Shown one piece after another: positions 53,667-62,098 of a stretch of 64,000 bases of DNA (positions are counted from its first letter, which is position 1; each line of letters starts with the position of its first letter). Location: positions 3,318,001-3,382,000 of the forward strand of contig NZ_CP093299.1 of the NCBI RefSeq assembly GCF_024362805.1. The letters are read 5' to 3'. Source of the DNA: Salipaludibacillus sp. LMS25. Lineage in GTDB: Bacteria > Bacillota > Bacilli > Bacillales > Salisediminibacteriaceae. The notes under the pieces were generated by a model that saw only the letters and a program-made list of their open reading frames with translations, was not told where the DNA came from and ran no database searches. The position numbers and the translations under genes were made by a program.

Positions 53667-54143
53667 CGAACAAGATTTTTCATTAACTAGGGATGTTCAC
53701 TTCACGTAAGCACCGGTTTGTTACAGAACAAATGTTCTTATTTGAGTCTATCATATTATTTTTTCCTTGTCTATCTTATTGAAAGGAAATTAATTAACCT
53801 AAGACTGTAGTGACAAATTTTAGACGTTATATGCATTGAAAAATTGTTTCGGCGTATTACTGGAATCTGTTATTGGCGGACGCTTTCCTCGGGGACGGCA
53901 AGGTACAGGTGAGTGGATAGGGGAGTAGTAAGTATCCTTGATGAAGCGAGTAATGGATGACATATCAATACCTGCTTCATGGCTTTATGATGGTGATAGT
54001 GTCCCAATACTGAAGAGAAGGAAAGGAGGGAATGAGTCGTTTCGTAAAACATTGTTTTGAATACTTTACTTGCATTACGGAATACTCTAACAAACTAAAA
54101 GACATGTCATTTAACGTGAAACGACATGTCAAACGTTATTTCT
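53667..54143. other. intergenic stretch with a degenerate GC-rich Bacillus repeat
   Basis: GGCGGACGCTTTCCTCGGGG at about 53876 resembles one end of a GC-rich intergenic repeat common in Bacillus genomes (GCGGACGCTTTCCGCGGGC). A GACATGTC direct/inverted pair at 54101-54130 may terminate the small minus-strand gene next to it. No ORF is supported. Confidence 0.5.
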
Positions 54144-54329
54144 CTAGTTGAAAAACAAGTAATAAAGGCCACCTGCTACGATAAAAAGTGGTGTCAGAAC
54201 GACTAAAGAACGTCTAACCCCTTTAAAAAAGGCACGATTTCCTTGTCCTTTCTCCTCGACAACTGCGAGCTCAGAAGCAAGCCAGAGAAGTGTAGCGACA
54301 CCTAACCCAATTCCTAATAACCACGCCAT
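54144..54329 (-). CDS. two-segment small membrane protein
   Basis: 61 residues: helices at about 2-18 and 42-60, with the linker EEKGQGNRAFFKGVRRS. AAGGAG precedes the ATG. No family recognised. Confidence 0.6.
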   Translation of the reverse strand: MAWLLGIGLGVATLLWLASELAVVEEKGQGNRAFFKGVRRSLVVLTPLFIVAGGLYYLFFN

Positions 54330-54518
54330 TACGCCACTCCTTCCTGATTTATTAATTAAATTGTAACACAGCTGGAAACAGTATAATAGTTTTCTTAGAA
54401 CAGCAAGTGTTATTAACAGGTTCTTCTTTAATTTTTAAGTGACGACAACTTGTTGCGTTAGAATTTTGTTATTAGAAGTTAGGATTTAAACGATTTTTTC
54501 ATTGCGTGTCGCCTCCTT

Positions 54519-54649
54519 TTTATCATAGATAACCGTCCGAAAAACGCCTCCCTGAAAATAGAGAGGAGAGCTAACTCTATATAGGTGGAAGTTAACGGCC
54601 GCTAATGTCCTGATTCACTCAACTACCACTGCTTGAAGGTTCGTTTTAT
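54519..54649 (+). repeat. A-type dispersed repeat, copy A12 (in gap 54330-54669)
   Basis: TTTTATCATAGATAACCGTC, left hairpin and GAGAGGAGAGC core intact, right hairpin reduced to CCACTGCTTGAAG, end GGTTCGTTTTATC. TTTTATCAT occurs at both ends. It ends 21 bp before the stop codon of the permease gene. Confidence 0.85.
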
Positions 54650-54669
54650 CATGCCATTTTTTCACAGGG

Positions 54670-55533
54670 TTAAATAAAATGAAATACCAAACCTGAAATA
54701 GTTGACATGACGATGACTGAGATAACAAACATCACGATGAGTTTTTCCTTGAAAATCGCTTTTAATAACACTAACTCTGGCAGGCTTGCTCCTGCAGAAC
54801 TAATCATCATTGCCATGACGGGGCCGAGGGCCATACCATTCATAATTAAAACTTGTGAAATGGGAATCATGCTCGATAAGCGGATATATAACGGAATGCC
54901 GACAATCGCTGCCACTGGAATAAGCCAGAGCGCATCACCACCGAAATGGGTGCTAATAAATTCTGCTGGCACGAGACCGTGAATGACAGCACCAATTGCT
55001 GCACCAAGTAGTAAGTAAGGATAGACGCTTTTCATTAAAGTGACTGTGTCCAACCAGGCGTTTTTAAACGAAAAGCCAGAATTTTTTGGTTGATAGCCTG
55101 TCATGATGACTTTTTTAACGCTTTTTTCAAACCCCAATTTCTCTAAAGATAGTCCGATAACTAACGATAAAGTAGCGGTAATTAAAATATATATGATGGT
55201 TACTTTCAAGCCCATGATGACCGTCATAATTGTTAAAATAGTCGGGTCAAGCACGGGTGAGGCGAATAAAAATACCATGACGATACCGAACCTCACGCGA
55301 TTTTTCAAAAGGTTAACGATAATTGGAATCGTAGAGCATGAGCAAAATGGCGTGATGAAAGCAAATAATAGGGCAATGATTGTACCAATAAGTGGATGCG
55401 ACGTTTTCAGCTTTCGCTCCACTTTATCGTATGGTATGTAGCTTTGAAATAAGTTAATGAGAAAAGACACAATGACAAAGAGGACTGTTAGTTGGAGTGC
55501 CAGTGTGGCAAAGCTTTTTAATGTTTCAATCAT
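54670..55533 (-). CDS. permease of the YraQ/ArsP (UPF0718) family
   Basis: 287 residues with eight hydrophobic segments. FITPFCSCSTIPIIVNLLKN (about residues 57-76) is the family's conserved Cys motif, and GIPLYIRLSSMIPISQVLIM is the second conserved block. Members export metalloids or organoarsenicals (ArsP) or act under redox control; the substrate here is unknown. It is preceded by a 16-bp operator identical to the one before the ArsR gene upstream, so it is the probable target of that repressor. Confidence 0.85.
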   Translation of the reverse strand: MIETLKSFATLALQLTVLFVIVSFLINLFQSYIPYDKVERKLKTSHPLIGTIIALLFAFITPFCSCSTIPIIVNLLKNRVRFGIVMVFLFASPVLDPTILTIMTVIMGLKVTIIYILITATLSLVIGLSLEKLGFEKSVKKVIMTGYQPKNSGFSFKNAWLDTVTLMKSVYPYLLLGAAIGAVIHGLVPAEFISTHFGGDALWLIPVAAIVGIPLYIRLSSMIPISQVLIMNGMALGPVMAMMISSAGASLPELVLLKAIFKEKLIVMFVISVIVMSTISGLVFHFI

Positions 55534-55573
55534 AAGATCATCGCCTTTTAAGTTTATTTGTTAATATCAATAT

Positions 55574-55589
55574 ATCAAAAAAAATTGAT
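55574..55589 (-). promoter_or_regulatory. ArsR-type operator before the permease gene
   Basis: ATCAAAAAAAATTGAT, an inverted repeat ATCAA-N6-TTGAT, located between the permease and the ArsR gene. Its exact reverse complement occurs at 55951-55966. Confidence 0.8.
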
Positions 55590-55618
55590 GTATAAGGTAG
55601 TAATTAACCCGGTGATAG

Positions 55619-55936
55619 TCACGAATCAGCCGGGCGAAAAAGACAGCAAAGCTCCTCTGATAGTAAATGATTTATAACCTCTGAATGAATATAGTAATAG
55701 TTCCATGTTCCTCTTTTTTCTTTTAATATTAAATCGGCCTCTAACAAAATTTTCAAATGATAAGACAGCTTTGATTGAGGAAGATCCAATACCTCTGTTA
55801 AATCACACACACATGTGGCCCCATGCTGACAGAGAATAGAAAGAAGATGCAGTCTTTTTTGGTCAGCCAGTGCTTTGAAACGCTTTTCATATATAGAAAA
55901 ATCTGGTGAAGATTTAACCGATCGTGTCTTGTTCAT
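55619..55936 (-). CDS. ArsR/SmtB-family metalloregulator
   Basis: 105 residues. The winged HTH includes LADQKRLHLLSILCQHGATC, VCDLTEVLDLPQSKLSYHLK, ILLEADLILKEKRGTWNYYY. CVCDL at the start of helix alpha3 is the arsenic/antimony-binding type of metal site; an extra Cys pair occurs in EELCCLFRP near the C-terminus. It probably represses itself and the permease through identical ATCAA-N6-TTGAT sites. Confidence 0.88.
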   Translation of the reverse strand: MNKTRSVKSSPDFSIYEKRFKALADQKRLHLLSILCQHGATCVCDLTEVLDLPQSKLSYHLKILLEADLILKEKRGTWNYYYIHSEVINHLLSEELCCLFRPADS

Positions 55937-55950
55937 ATAATCATCCTTAC

Positions 55951-55966
55951 ATCAATTTTTTTTGAT
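55951..55966 (-). promoter_or_regulatory. ArsR-type operator before the arsR gene
   Basis: ATCAATTTTTTTTGAT, the exact reverse complement of the site at 55574-55589, 15 bp before the ArsR start. Flanking bases are also shared (GTA on the distal side). Confidence 0.8.
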
Positions 55967-56040
55967 TTAATGAAAGAATACCAGACTCAAAAAACATTGG
56001 CAAGTGTTGATCATAAAATCACTGTCATATATTTAACGAT

Positions 56041-56083
56041 CGTGATATCGCTCACATCATTTTAGCTGACTACACTTTATAAT
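56041..56083 (+). promoter_or_regulatory. Fnr/CRP-type site at -41.5 and -10 box
   Basis: CGTGATATCGCTCACA (GTGA-N6-TCAC, 56041-56056; one mismatch to TGTGA-N6-TCACA) is centred at 56048.5. TATAAT at 56078-56083 predicts a start near 56090, which places the site at -41.5, the class II activation position. No -35 box is visible in its place. Confidence 0.75.
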
Positions 56084-56112
56084 ATTAAGGAAAGAAGTGG
56101 AGGGGGTTAACG

Positions 56113-57216
56113 ATGAAACTACCCAATTTTAATCAAAATCCTTTTATTGTCATATGGGAACTGACTCGTGCTTGTGAGTTAAAATGCCTCCATTGTCGAG
56201 CAGAAGCACAATACCATCGCCATCCGTTAGAGCTGTCGTTTGAAGAAGGTAAGGCGTTAATAGATGATATTTATAATATGGACAATCCGATGCTCGTCTT
56301 TAGTGGAGGAGATCCCTTAATGCGTCCAGATGTGTTTGCCCTTGCTGACTATGCAACGGAAAAAGGTGTCCGTTTATCTATGACCCCAAGTGCTACGGAA
56401 AATGTGACCAAACGAGCTATTGAAAGGGCAAAGGAAGTAGGGCTTGCTAGATGGGCATTCAGTCTCGATGGACCTACAGCGAAGATTCATGACCATTTTA
56501 GAGGAACAGAAGGCTCATTTGCGTTAACGATGAAAGCGATCTCCTATTTGCAAGAATTGAATGTGCCGATTCAAATTAATACCGTTATCTCACGGTACAA
56601 TTATGAGACGTTAGAGGAGATGGCAGCATTAGTAGAAACGCTAGGTTGCGTGTTGTGGAGTGTGTTTTTTCTTGTGCCGACCGGTAGAGGAAAAGAATCA
56701 GATATGATTTCACCCGTTGAGCATGAAAAAACGTTTCTATGGCTTTACAAATTAAGTAAACGGTCATCATTTGATATAAAAACAACAGCAGCCCAACACT
56801 ATCGTCGTGTCGTTATTCAGCAAAAAATGAGAGAGAGCGCTAATGAAGACACATCGATTCACTATAAAAATGTATTAAGTAAAGGACATACAGGAAAAAT
56901 TGACGGTCTTGGACGAGCTCCGAAAGGTGTCAATGACGGAAACGGGTTTATATTTATTTCACATATTGGAGATGTATACCCCAGCGGACTATTGCCCGTC
57001 AAGTGCGGGAATGTAAGAGAAGCACCACTGGCGGAGATTTATCGGCAATCTCCAGTATTAAAAGAGCTACGAGCACCTGATAACTATAAAGGGAAGTGCG
57101 GTGCCTGCGAATTTCGCTACGTGTGCGGCGGCTCCCGCTCCCGTGCTTATGCGATGACAGGTGACTATTTGGAAAGTGATCCATTTTGTATCTATATTCC
57201 TAAAGCATTAAGATAA
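56113..57216 (+). CDS. radical SAM/SPASM domain protein (NirJ/AhbD-like)
   Basis: 367 residues. The iron-sulfur motif CELKCLHC (C-x3-C-x2-C, near residue 19) is in TRACELKCLHCRAEA, SGGDPLMRPDVF is the SAM-binding GGE-like motif, and the C-terminal CGACEFRYVCGGSRSRAYA is a SPASM auxiliary cluster. The sequence is closest to the uncharacterised heme-type NirJ/AhbD relatives of Bacillus. GGAGGGGG precedes the ATG. An Fnr-like site at -41.5 and the RIC gene nearby point to function at low oxygen. The substrate is unknown; heme side-chain or peptide modification are options. Confidence 0.85.
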   Translation: MKLPNFNQNPFIVIWELTRACELKCLHCRAEAQYHRHPLELSFEEGKALIDDIYNMDNPMLVFSGGDPLMRPDVFALADYATEKGVRLSMTPSATENVTKRAIERAKEVGLARWAFSLDGPTAKIHDHFRGTEGSFALTMKAISYLQELNVPIQINTVISRYNYETLEEMAALVETLGCVLWSVFFLVPTGRGKESDMISPVEHEKTFLWLYKLSKRSSFDIKTTAAQHYRRVVIQQKMRESANEDTSIHYKNVLSKGHTGKIDGLGRAPKGVNDGNGFIFISHIGDVYPSGLLPVKCGNVREAPLAEIYRQSPVLKELRAPDNYKGKCGACEFRYVCGGSRSRAYAMTGDYLESDPFCIYIPKALR

Positions 57217-57273
57217 AGTTACTAATTCATCGTAAAATAGATAGGCTATGGCACATGGCGATTTGAATTTTTA

Positions 57274-57301
57274 AACCGATCAAATAGAACCGATCAAATA
57301 G
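57274..57301 (+). repeat. 14-bp tandem duplication
   Basis: AACCGATCAAATAG occurs twice in a row without mismatch, 57 bp after the radical SAM gene. Confidence 0.9.
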
Positions 57302-57366
57302 ATCTTGGATTGAAGCAGTGTATTTTTAACAATCAATTGTACAGTAAGTAATTTTTGATCTAAAAA

Positions 57367-57392
57367 ATGGCTCTCACAACTGTGAGGGCCAT
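57367..57392 (+). terminator. hairpin after the radical SAM gene
   Basis: ATGGCTCTCAC/GTGAGGGCCAT, 11-bp stem with one wobble and an AACT loop; the T tract after it is poor. Confidence 0.6.
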
Positions 57393-57460
57393 TCATATTC
57401 ACGGGGTTCTGTCCAACGCTCGTTGTTTTTTAATTGAACTAACTTTAGTCATATAGCCCA

Positions 57461-57633
57461 TTTATCACAAATAACCGTCTGAAAAACGCCGGCCTGAAAA
57501 TAGAGAGGAGAGATAAATCTATACTCAACTATTAATCAGTAGGAGAAGAACGAAAACTCCCACTGATTGAAGGGGCGTTTTATCCCACTCTTAAGGGGCA
57601 GTAAAACTCCCACTGATTAAAGCTTAGCTTTAT
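57461..57633 (+). repeat. head-to-tail A13-B6 repeat pair
   Basis: An A element (TTTATCACAAATAACCGTCT, left hairpin shortened, right hairpin CAGTAGGAG/CTCCCACTG, end GGGGCGTTTTAT) shares TTTAT with a B element that is reduced to TTATCCCACTCTTAAGGGGC, AGTAAAACTCCCACTGATT and AAGCTTAGCTTTAT. The B copy ends directly at the stop codon of the RIC gene. Confidence 0.85.
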
Positions 57634-58343
57634 TAAATAAGTTGAGCGGCAGCACGAGGGAATAAAATATTGTTTTCTAAATGAATATGATCAAACATAT
57701 CAGATTCCAACTGTTCAAGTCGTTGATAAACGAGGCGGTAAGTGCCACAAGCCCCTTCTGGAGGGGTGAAATCATTCGTTACTTCCCGAAGCTGTTTCAA
57801 AAGATCACCTGCATGCTGATGCTCCGCTTCTAATTCACTCATGACGTTCTGCAATTGCTCACGTTGTCCATCCTGCGGATCAGCTTCAATAGCTAAAATT
57901 AATGGGAAGTCTTCAGTTTCTTCTTTAATTAGATGCTGTTCCAGCTCTGTTTTTAATGTGTTAAATAATCTGTGAATCTCAGCTAAGTGAGGCTGATCTC
58001 CACCATGAACTCGTAACACTTTTGTCACATAAGGGCTTAGTTGTGGTAATTCTTCATGTAAATAGCGATGATGTTTGTTAATAATAAACTCGATGAGTTC
58101 ACTAAATGATGCAGAGTCCCATTGAATCGTTGACTCGTTAAGCTGACTTGTTTCATGGTACAGCGTATTAAGTGTAGCAAGAACGTTATCGGCAGATAGA
58201 TCGTTCTCCTGAATAGCATCGATTAGTGGGCGGTTCCCTCCGCAACAAAAATCAATTTTATACGTTTTAAAAAGGTCGCTTGCCTTTGGAAAAGTTGTCA
58301 CGATATCGCCGATTATCGACTGTTCTGTAAATGTTTTTTTCAT
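57633..58343 (-). CDS. scdA: RIC/ScdA iron-sulfur cluster repair protein
   Basis: 236 residues. An N-terminal ScdA_N (DUF542) domain with IDFCCGGNRPL (about residues 31-41) is followed by a hemerythrin-type di-iron domain with HHRYLHEELP, HLAEIHRLF, EQHLIKEE, EAEHQHAGD and HIHLENNILFPRA. These proteins repair iron-sulfur clusters after nitric oxide or oxidative damage. An Fnr/CRP-type site lies at -41.5 upstream, as for the radical SAM gene. The family name RIC is safe; the symbol follows Staphylococcus. Confidence 0.92.
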   Translation of the reverse strand: MKKTFTEQSIIGDIVTTFPKASDLFKTYKIDFCCGGNRPLIDAIQENDLSADNVLATLNTLYHETSQLNESTIQWDSASFSELIEFIINKHHRYLHEELPQLSPYVTKVLRVHGGDQPHLAEIHRLFNTLKTELEQHLIKEETEDFPLILAIEADPQDGQREQLQNVMSELEAEHQHAGDLLKQLREVTNDFTPPEGACGTYRLVYQRLEQLESDMFDHIHLENNILFPRAAAQLI

Positions 58344-58387
58344 CTGAATTCCTCCATGGTCTAGATTGAATTTATGATGCTATAACA

Positions 58388-58430
58388 AGCATACCTATTC
58401 TCTTTAGAGGAAGAGGTGATACACATCACC
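58388..58430 (-). promoter_or_regulatory. Fnr/CRP-type site at -41.5 before the RIC gene
   Basis: GGTGATACACATCACC (GTGA-N6-TCAC) is centred at 58422.5; on the minus strand TATGCT (58388-58393) serves as -10, giving a start near 58381. The distance is again 41.5. Confidence 0.7.
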
Positions 58431-58578
58431 GAAAATAAAGAAAGAGCAAAACATAATTGACAAATGCATCTATTCATATTATCCGTTGTATTTTTAGGTT
58501 GGAACACTTATACTATTTCCATTACGTTTAAGCGTTATCTTGTTACCACTCTTTATCTAATGGTTTTGCAATTGTAGA

Positions 58579-58754
58579 GATAGCGAAGAAGCAGTTGAGC
58601 AATTAAGGGATATTGTGTCCCGCGCTGATACATAGGCTGTAAAAGGATTTGACCTTGTGTTAACGGGATAATTCATTATGAAGAAGACCTACGAAGGTTT
58701 GGTGAGAAAGTGGTCCCTCTCGTTAAAGAGAAAGAGGCTGCCTTAACAATCTAG
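58579..58754 (+). pseudogene. remnant of an LLM-class flavin monooxygenase gene
   Basis: One frame gives DSEEAVEQLRDIVSRADT, stop, AVKGFDLVLTG; a shifted frame continues IHYEEDLRRFGEKVVPLVKE then KEAALTI to a stop. The order (PETVAEQLR-like helix, GFxLV, E/D-DLRRFGEKVVPLL) is the C-terminus of bacterial luciferase-like monooxygenases. There are at least one internal stop and one frameshift, and the 5' part is lost. Confidence 0.75.
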
Positions 58755-58759
58755 TTATC

Positions 58760-58797
58760 AAAATACCGCCCACCAGATTAGGTGGACGGTATTTTTG
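58760..58797. terminator. intrinsic terminator
   Basis: AAAATACCGCCCACC/GGTGGACGGTATTTT, 15-bp stem with one mismatch, loop AGATTA, T5 on the plus strand and A-run on the other, so usable from both sides. Confidence 0.85.
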
Positions 58798-58832
58798 ATA
58801 ACGTTGGCGGTATAAAATTTAAGTAATTTGCT

Positions 58833-60047
58833 TTAAGAAGGCTGAGGGGGAGTATCTTCCTCAAGTGGTTCGCTACGATCAATGATAACAGCTGCAGACG
58901 CATCACCCATCACGTTGACTGAGGTACGGAACATGTCAAGAATACGGTCTATCCCTGCAACGAGCCCGATTCCTTCTAATGGTAAGCCGATGTTAGTAAG
59001 GACTAATGTAAGCATGATTAAACCGGCTCCAGGTACTCCAGCTGTCCCAATGGATGCGAGTGTCGCGATTAAGACAACTGATAACAGCTGCATGACTGTC
59101 AGTTCTATCCCATAGAATTGGGCGATGAACAGAACGGCAACACCTTGATAAATGGCGGTTCCATCCATATTAATTGTGGCACCGAGTGGTAACACAAAAC
59201 TGCTCGTTCCTTTTGAAACACCAAGATTTTCGGTAACATTCTTAATTGTGATTGGCAAAGTCCCTGCGCTACTAGCGGAGCTAAAGGCGAAAATAGAAGC
59301 AGGTGCGATGCCTTTAAAAAATGTGATTGGACTCATTTTACCGATTGCTTTAACAGCGAATGAATACGTTATTGCCACATGGAGGAGACACGCCACAGCG
59401 ACAGCGGCAATGACTTTTAATAAAGGTAAAATGATACTAAGACCATATTCTCCTACAATTGGCGCGATTAATCCGAAGACGCCGATAGGTGCAAGTAAAA
59501 TCACATACCCTGTAATTTTGAACATGATTTCGGAGAAGCCTTGGAAGAAGCGAAGGACAGGTTGGCCCTTCTCACCAACAGCTGCAATGGCAATCCCTAC
59601 GAAAAGAGCAAAGAATATGATTTGTAAAATCTCCCCCTCCACTAAGCTTTGAAATGGATTTGTTGGGATAATATTTAAAAATGTGTCTACGAAACTGTCA
59701 GGTTCCTCAGCCACAGGCGTTTCAATGTTTTCTTCTGAGATTTGAACGCCTTCACCTGGTTGAAAGAGATAGCCAATCCCCAGTCCTAATGTAATGGCAA
59801 TGGCGGATGTTACTAAATAATAAGCAACTGTTTTACCACCTAATCGACCAATTTTCTTCAAATTTCCACTGGAAGCAACACCAGTGATTAATGTTGTGAG
59901 AATAAGTGGGACGATAATAAATCGAATGAGTCGTAAAAACGCCTCCCCTAAAGGTGATACGATGTCGATAGCTGGTCCAACAATGGCACCTAAAATAACG
60001 GCTAGAATGAATGCAATTAAAATTTGTGTTAAGAAGTTTATCTTCAT
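58833..60047 (-). CDS. dicarboxylate/amino acid:cation symporter (DAACS)
   Basis: 404 residues with eight helices and two hairpins. The family motifs are all visible: SSASSAGTLPITIKN (HP1), INMDGTAIYQGVAVLF (helix 7), TAGVPGAGLIMLTLVLTNIG (HP2), DRILDMFRTSVNVMGDASAA (helix 8). It imports glutamate, aspartate or C4-dicarboxylates with protons or sodium. The Asp of NMDGT and Arg of MFRTS fit an acidic substrate. A short extra loop of about 25 acidic residues after helix 3 (VQISEENIETPVAEEPD) is lineage-specific, as in halophilic species. Confidence 0.9.
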   Translation of the reverse strand: MKINFLTQILIAFILAVILGAIVGPAIDIVSPLGEAFLRLIRFIIVPLILTTLITGVASSGNLKKIGRLGGKTVAYYLVTSAIAITLGLGIGYLFQPGEGVQISEENIETPVAEEPDSFVDTFLNIIPTNPFQSLVEGEILQIIFFALFVGIAIAAVGEKGQPVLRFFQGFSEIMFKITGYVILLAPIGVFGLIAPIVGEYGLSIILPLLKVIAAVAVACLLHVAITYSFAVKAIGKMSPITFFKGIAPASIFAFSSASSAGTLPITIKNVTENLGVSKGTSSFVLPLGATINMDGTAIYQGVAVLFIAQFYGIELTVMQLLSVVLIATLASIGTAGVPGAGLIMLTLVLTNIGLPLEGIGLVAGIDRILDMFRTSVNVMGDASAAVIIDRSEPLEEDTPPQPS

Positions 60048-60286
60048 CTAAATAGAGCCTCCTAATTGTAAAATAAGATTAATAAATACTTATGTAGTCT
60101 TAACAATTTAGTGCATTAAAGCAATGGGTATTGGAAGGTAATCTAACACCATTTTGTTGTAATTTTAAAAAACTATACGTTAGCCGTATGTTTTGATAAC
60201 GTTTTTTCATAAGTAAAGTGGTATTATAAAGGGGTTATGAAGGTTGAAACCCTCTCATTATACCACTTAAACTATGATAAAGACCT

Positions 60287-60937
60287 TTAGTTAGTTAAAT
60301 CAAGTGTTAGATGAAGCTCTTTGGCTTCTTCTGTTTGCAAGAGAATAACATACATAGTGTCGGCTTGTGCTTGAAAAGTAATCTCATTTTCTTGAGAAGA
60401 GGCGAGGTCAGCTTCCCACATGATGACGTCATCTTCATCTTTCACGATTAAATCCGCTGTCCCTTCACTAACAGCTCCTTCAAACGGTATCGACACGAGG
60501 CTTGATTGATAGACCTGTATGTCTTCTATCTCGGTGCTTCCTTTTAATGTTCCAATTGTCACTTCTAGTTGACCGTTGACGACAGCTTTAGAATAATTAT
60601 ATGTCACGTTATCGGCGAATAAAAGCAAGCTTACAATTATCCCTCCAAATATGACTATAAAACCACCACCCATTATGAACCACGTTTTTCTTTTCTTAAA
60701 ATTTAAGTGTGTTAATAGCGTTTCTAAAAGTTTAAAAAATAAACGGAACAGGAGAGGATAGAGAATTAAGAAGAGCAGAAAGCTAACACTATTTCCCCAG
60801 TGCTCTGCCAATGTGAAAAGTGAGATGCCTCCCATAATGAGTGCAATGAAATAAAATACAGCGTAAATCCAGTAGAAAACACGTAAAATAGTGTAAGCAG
60901 GAGGTTTGCCGAAAATTTTTTCAACTAATGTTATCAA
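60287..60937 (-). CDS. membrane protein with an extracytoplasmic beta-rich C-terminus
   Basis: 216 residues: four hydrophobic helices in the first 110 residues, then an outside domain rich in Thr and Glu (GTLKGSTEIEDIQVYQSSLV, DLASSQENEITFQAQADTMY). No family recognised. The frame is open to a TTG at 60946; the TTG at 60937 has AAAGGA 9 nt upstream and is preferred. Confidence 0.6.
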   Translation of the reverse strand: MITLVEKIFGKPPAYTILRVFYWIYAVFYFIALIMGGISLFTLAEHWGNSVSFLLFLILYPLLFRLFFKLLETLLTHLNFKKRKTWFIMGGGFIVIFGGIIVSLLLFADNVTYNYSKAVVNGQLEVTIGTLKGSTEIEDIQVYQSSLVSIPFEGAVSEGTADLIVKDEDDVIMWEADLASSQENEITFQAQADTMYVILLQTEEAKELHLTLDLTN

Positions 60938-61048
60938 CAGTATCAATCCTTTCGAGGCTGATTAGTTACAATTACTTATGCTACCATAGAATGATACAGA
61001 GGTTATGATGCAGATGACTTACGGTCTTTTGGACTAGAACCTTTCTTC

Positions 61049-61155
61049 TTTTCAGCATTACCCCTTGATTTTTCAGCGACGTCCCCCTAATTATCAGCAA
61101 TTCTTCTGAGTTTCAGCACTAACTCCCATTTTTTAGCAACATCCACCTGATTTTC
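61049..61155 (+). repeat. degenerate array of about five 20-22-bp units (in gap 60938-61423)
   Basis: Units of the form TTTTCAGCATTACCCCTTGA, TTTTCAGCGACGTCCCCCTA, TATCAGCAATTCTTCTGAG, TTCAGCACTAACTCCCAT, TTTAGCAACATCCACCTGAT follow one another without spacers. TTTCAGCA and a C-rich second half are the constant parts. Otherwise no gene is seen in this gap. Confidence 0.7.
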
Positions 61156-61423
61156 CGAATGATTCTTGCACGTTTGCAGGTCGTATCTTATTAACTTACT
61201 CCATCTCCCTTATAGTATTTCATTCAATTACTACCTCCGTTCTGTGTGTCCATGCCTTTTATTCTATAACAAAAAGTGTAAATGAGGATTAATTTCCGCA
61301 AATTATAAAAAAATATGGATAAGTTCACTCGTTCATTTTCTGTTCATATTCATTTGATAAGCTCTTTTTAGTTACAAAAAAGATGGATTGTTAAGTAAGA
61401 TCTCTATTTGGAGGCGAATAGCA

Positions 61424-62098
61424 ATGGATGATAAAGCGACTATATGGAAACATTTTTTACTCCCGTATAAATTTGCGCTAGATGAACTAAAAACAAAAGT
61501 AAATATAATGGTAGAAGAGACGAAATATATGAGAGAAGAAAGTTTAATTGAACATGTAAAAACGCGGTTGAAAACGCCTAAAAGTATGATTGATAAACTT
61601 CACCGTAAAGGTTTGAGACCAACGATAAATAATGCTAAAAATAATTTATTTGACGTAGCAGGAATGAGGATTGTCACGCCTTTTAAATCTGATGTGTATC
61701 ATTTGTACAGCTTGATAACAAAGCGGACAGATTTAACAATCATTGAGGTGAAGGACTACATACGCTTTCCGAAACCCAATGGCTATCAAAGTCTTCATCT
61801 TATCGTACAAGTCCCAATAACGTTATCACATGGGATAGAAAATGTTTATGTTGAAGTACAAATTCGAACGTTGGCGATGGATTTCTGGGCAAGCCTTGAA
61901 CATAAAATTTACTACAAATATAACGAAAAGATTCCGAAGCATCTTGAGAAAGGATTAAAGGAAGCGGCAGATACTGTTAAAGAGATGGATGATAAAATGA
62001 AAGTTATTTATGACCAGGTAAAACATTTGGATGAAGACCACACTAAGAAAGTGATCCCGATGTATTTTCATGATGATGGAGGAGGCGCAAAACGATGA
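61424..62098 (+). CDS. small alarmone synthetase (RelA/SpoT-domain, YwaC/YjbM type)
   Basis: 224 residues, a stand-alone synthetase domain without hydrolase. Conserved runs are RLKTPKSMIDKLHRKG (about 52-67), DVAGMRIV (79-86), RFPKPNGYQSLHLIV (117-131) and VEVQIRTLAMDFWASLEHKI followed by YYK (145-167), close to B. subtilis YwaC (SasA). It makes (p)ppGpp from ATP and GDP/GTP under envelope or other stress. The ATG at 61424 with GGAGG upstream is preferred over 61388. A 36-codon ORF overlaps its stop. Confidence 0.9.
   Translation: MDDKATIWKHFLLPYKFALDELKTKVNIMVEETKYMREESLIEHVKTRLKTPKSMIDKLHRKGLRPTINNAKNNLFDVAGMRIVTPFKSDVYHLYSLITKRTDLTIIEVKDYIRFPKPNGYQSLHLIVQVPITLSHGIENVYVEVQIRTLAMDFWASLEHKIYYKYNEKIPKHLEKGLKEAADTVKEMDDKMKVIYDQVKHLDEDHTKKVIPMYFHDDGGGAKR

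Noticed and set aside
53870..54052. Minus-strand frame of 60 codons
   Set aside because: It covers a degenerate intergenic repeat, has no ribosome binding site and no protein-like pattern.
61049..61155. CRISPR-like mini-array
   Set aside because: Units follow each other without spacers and are too diverged for CRISPR repeats.
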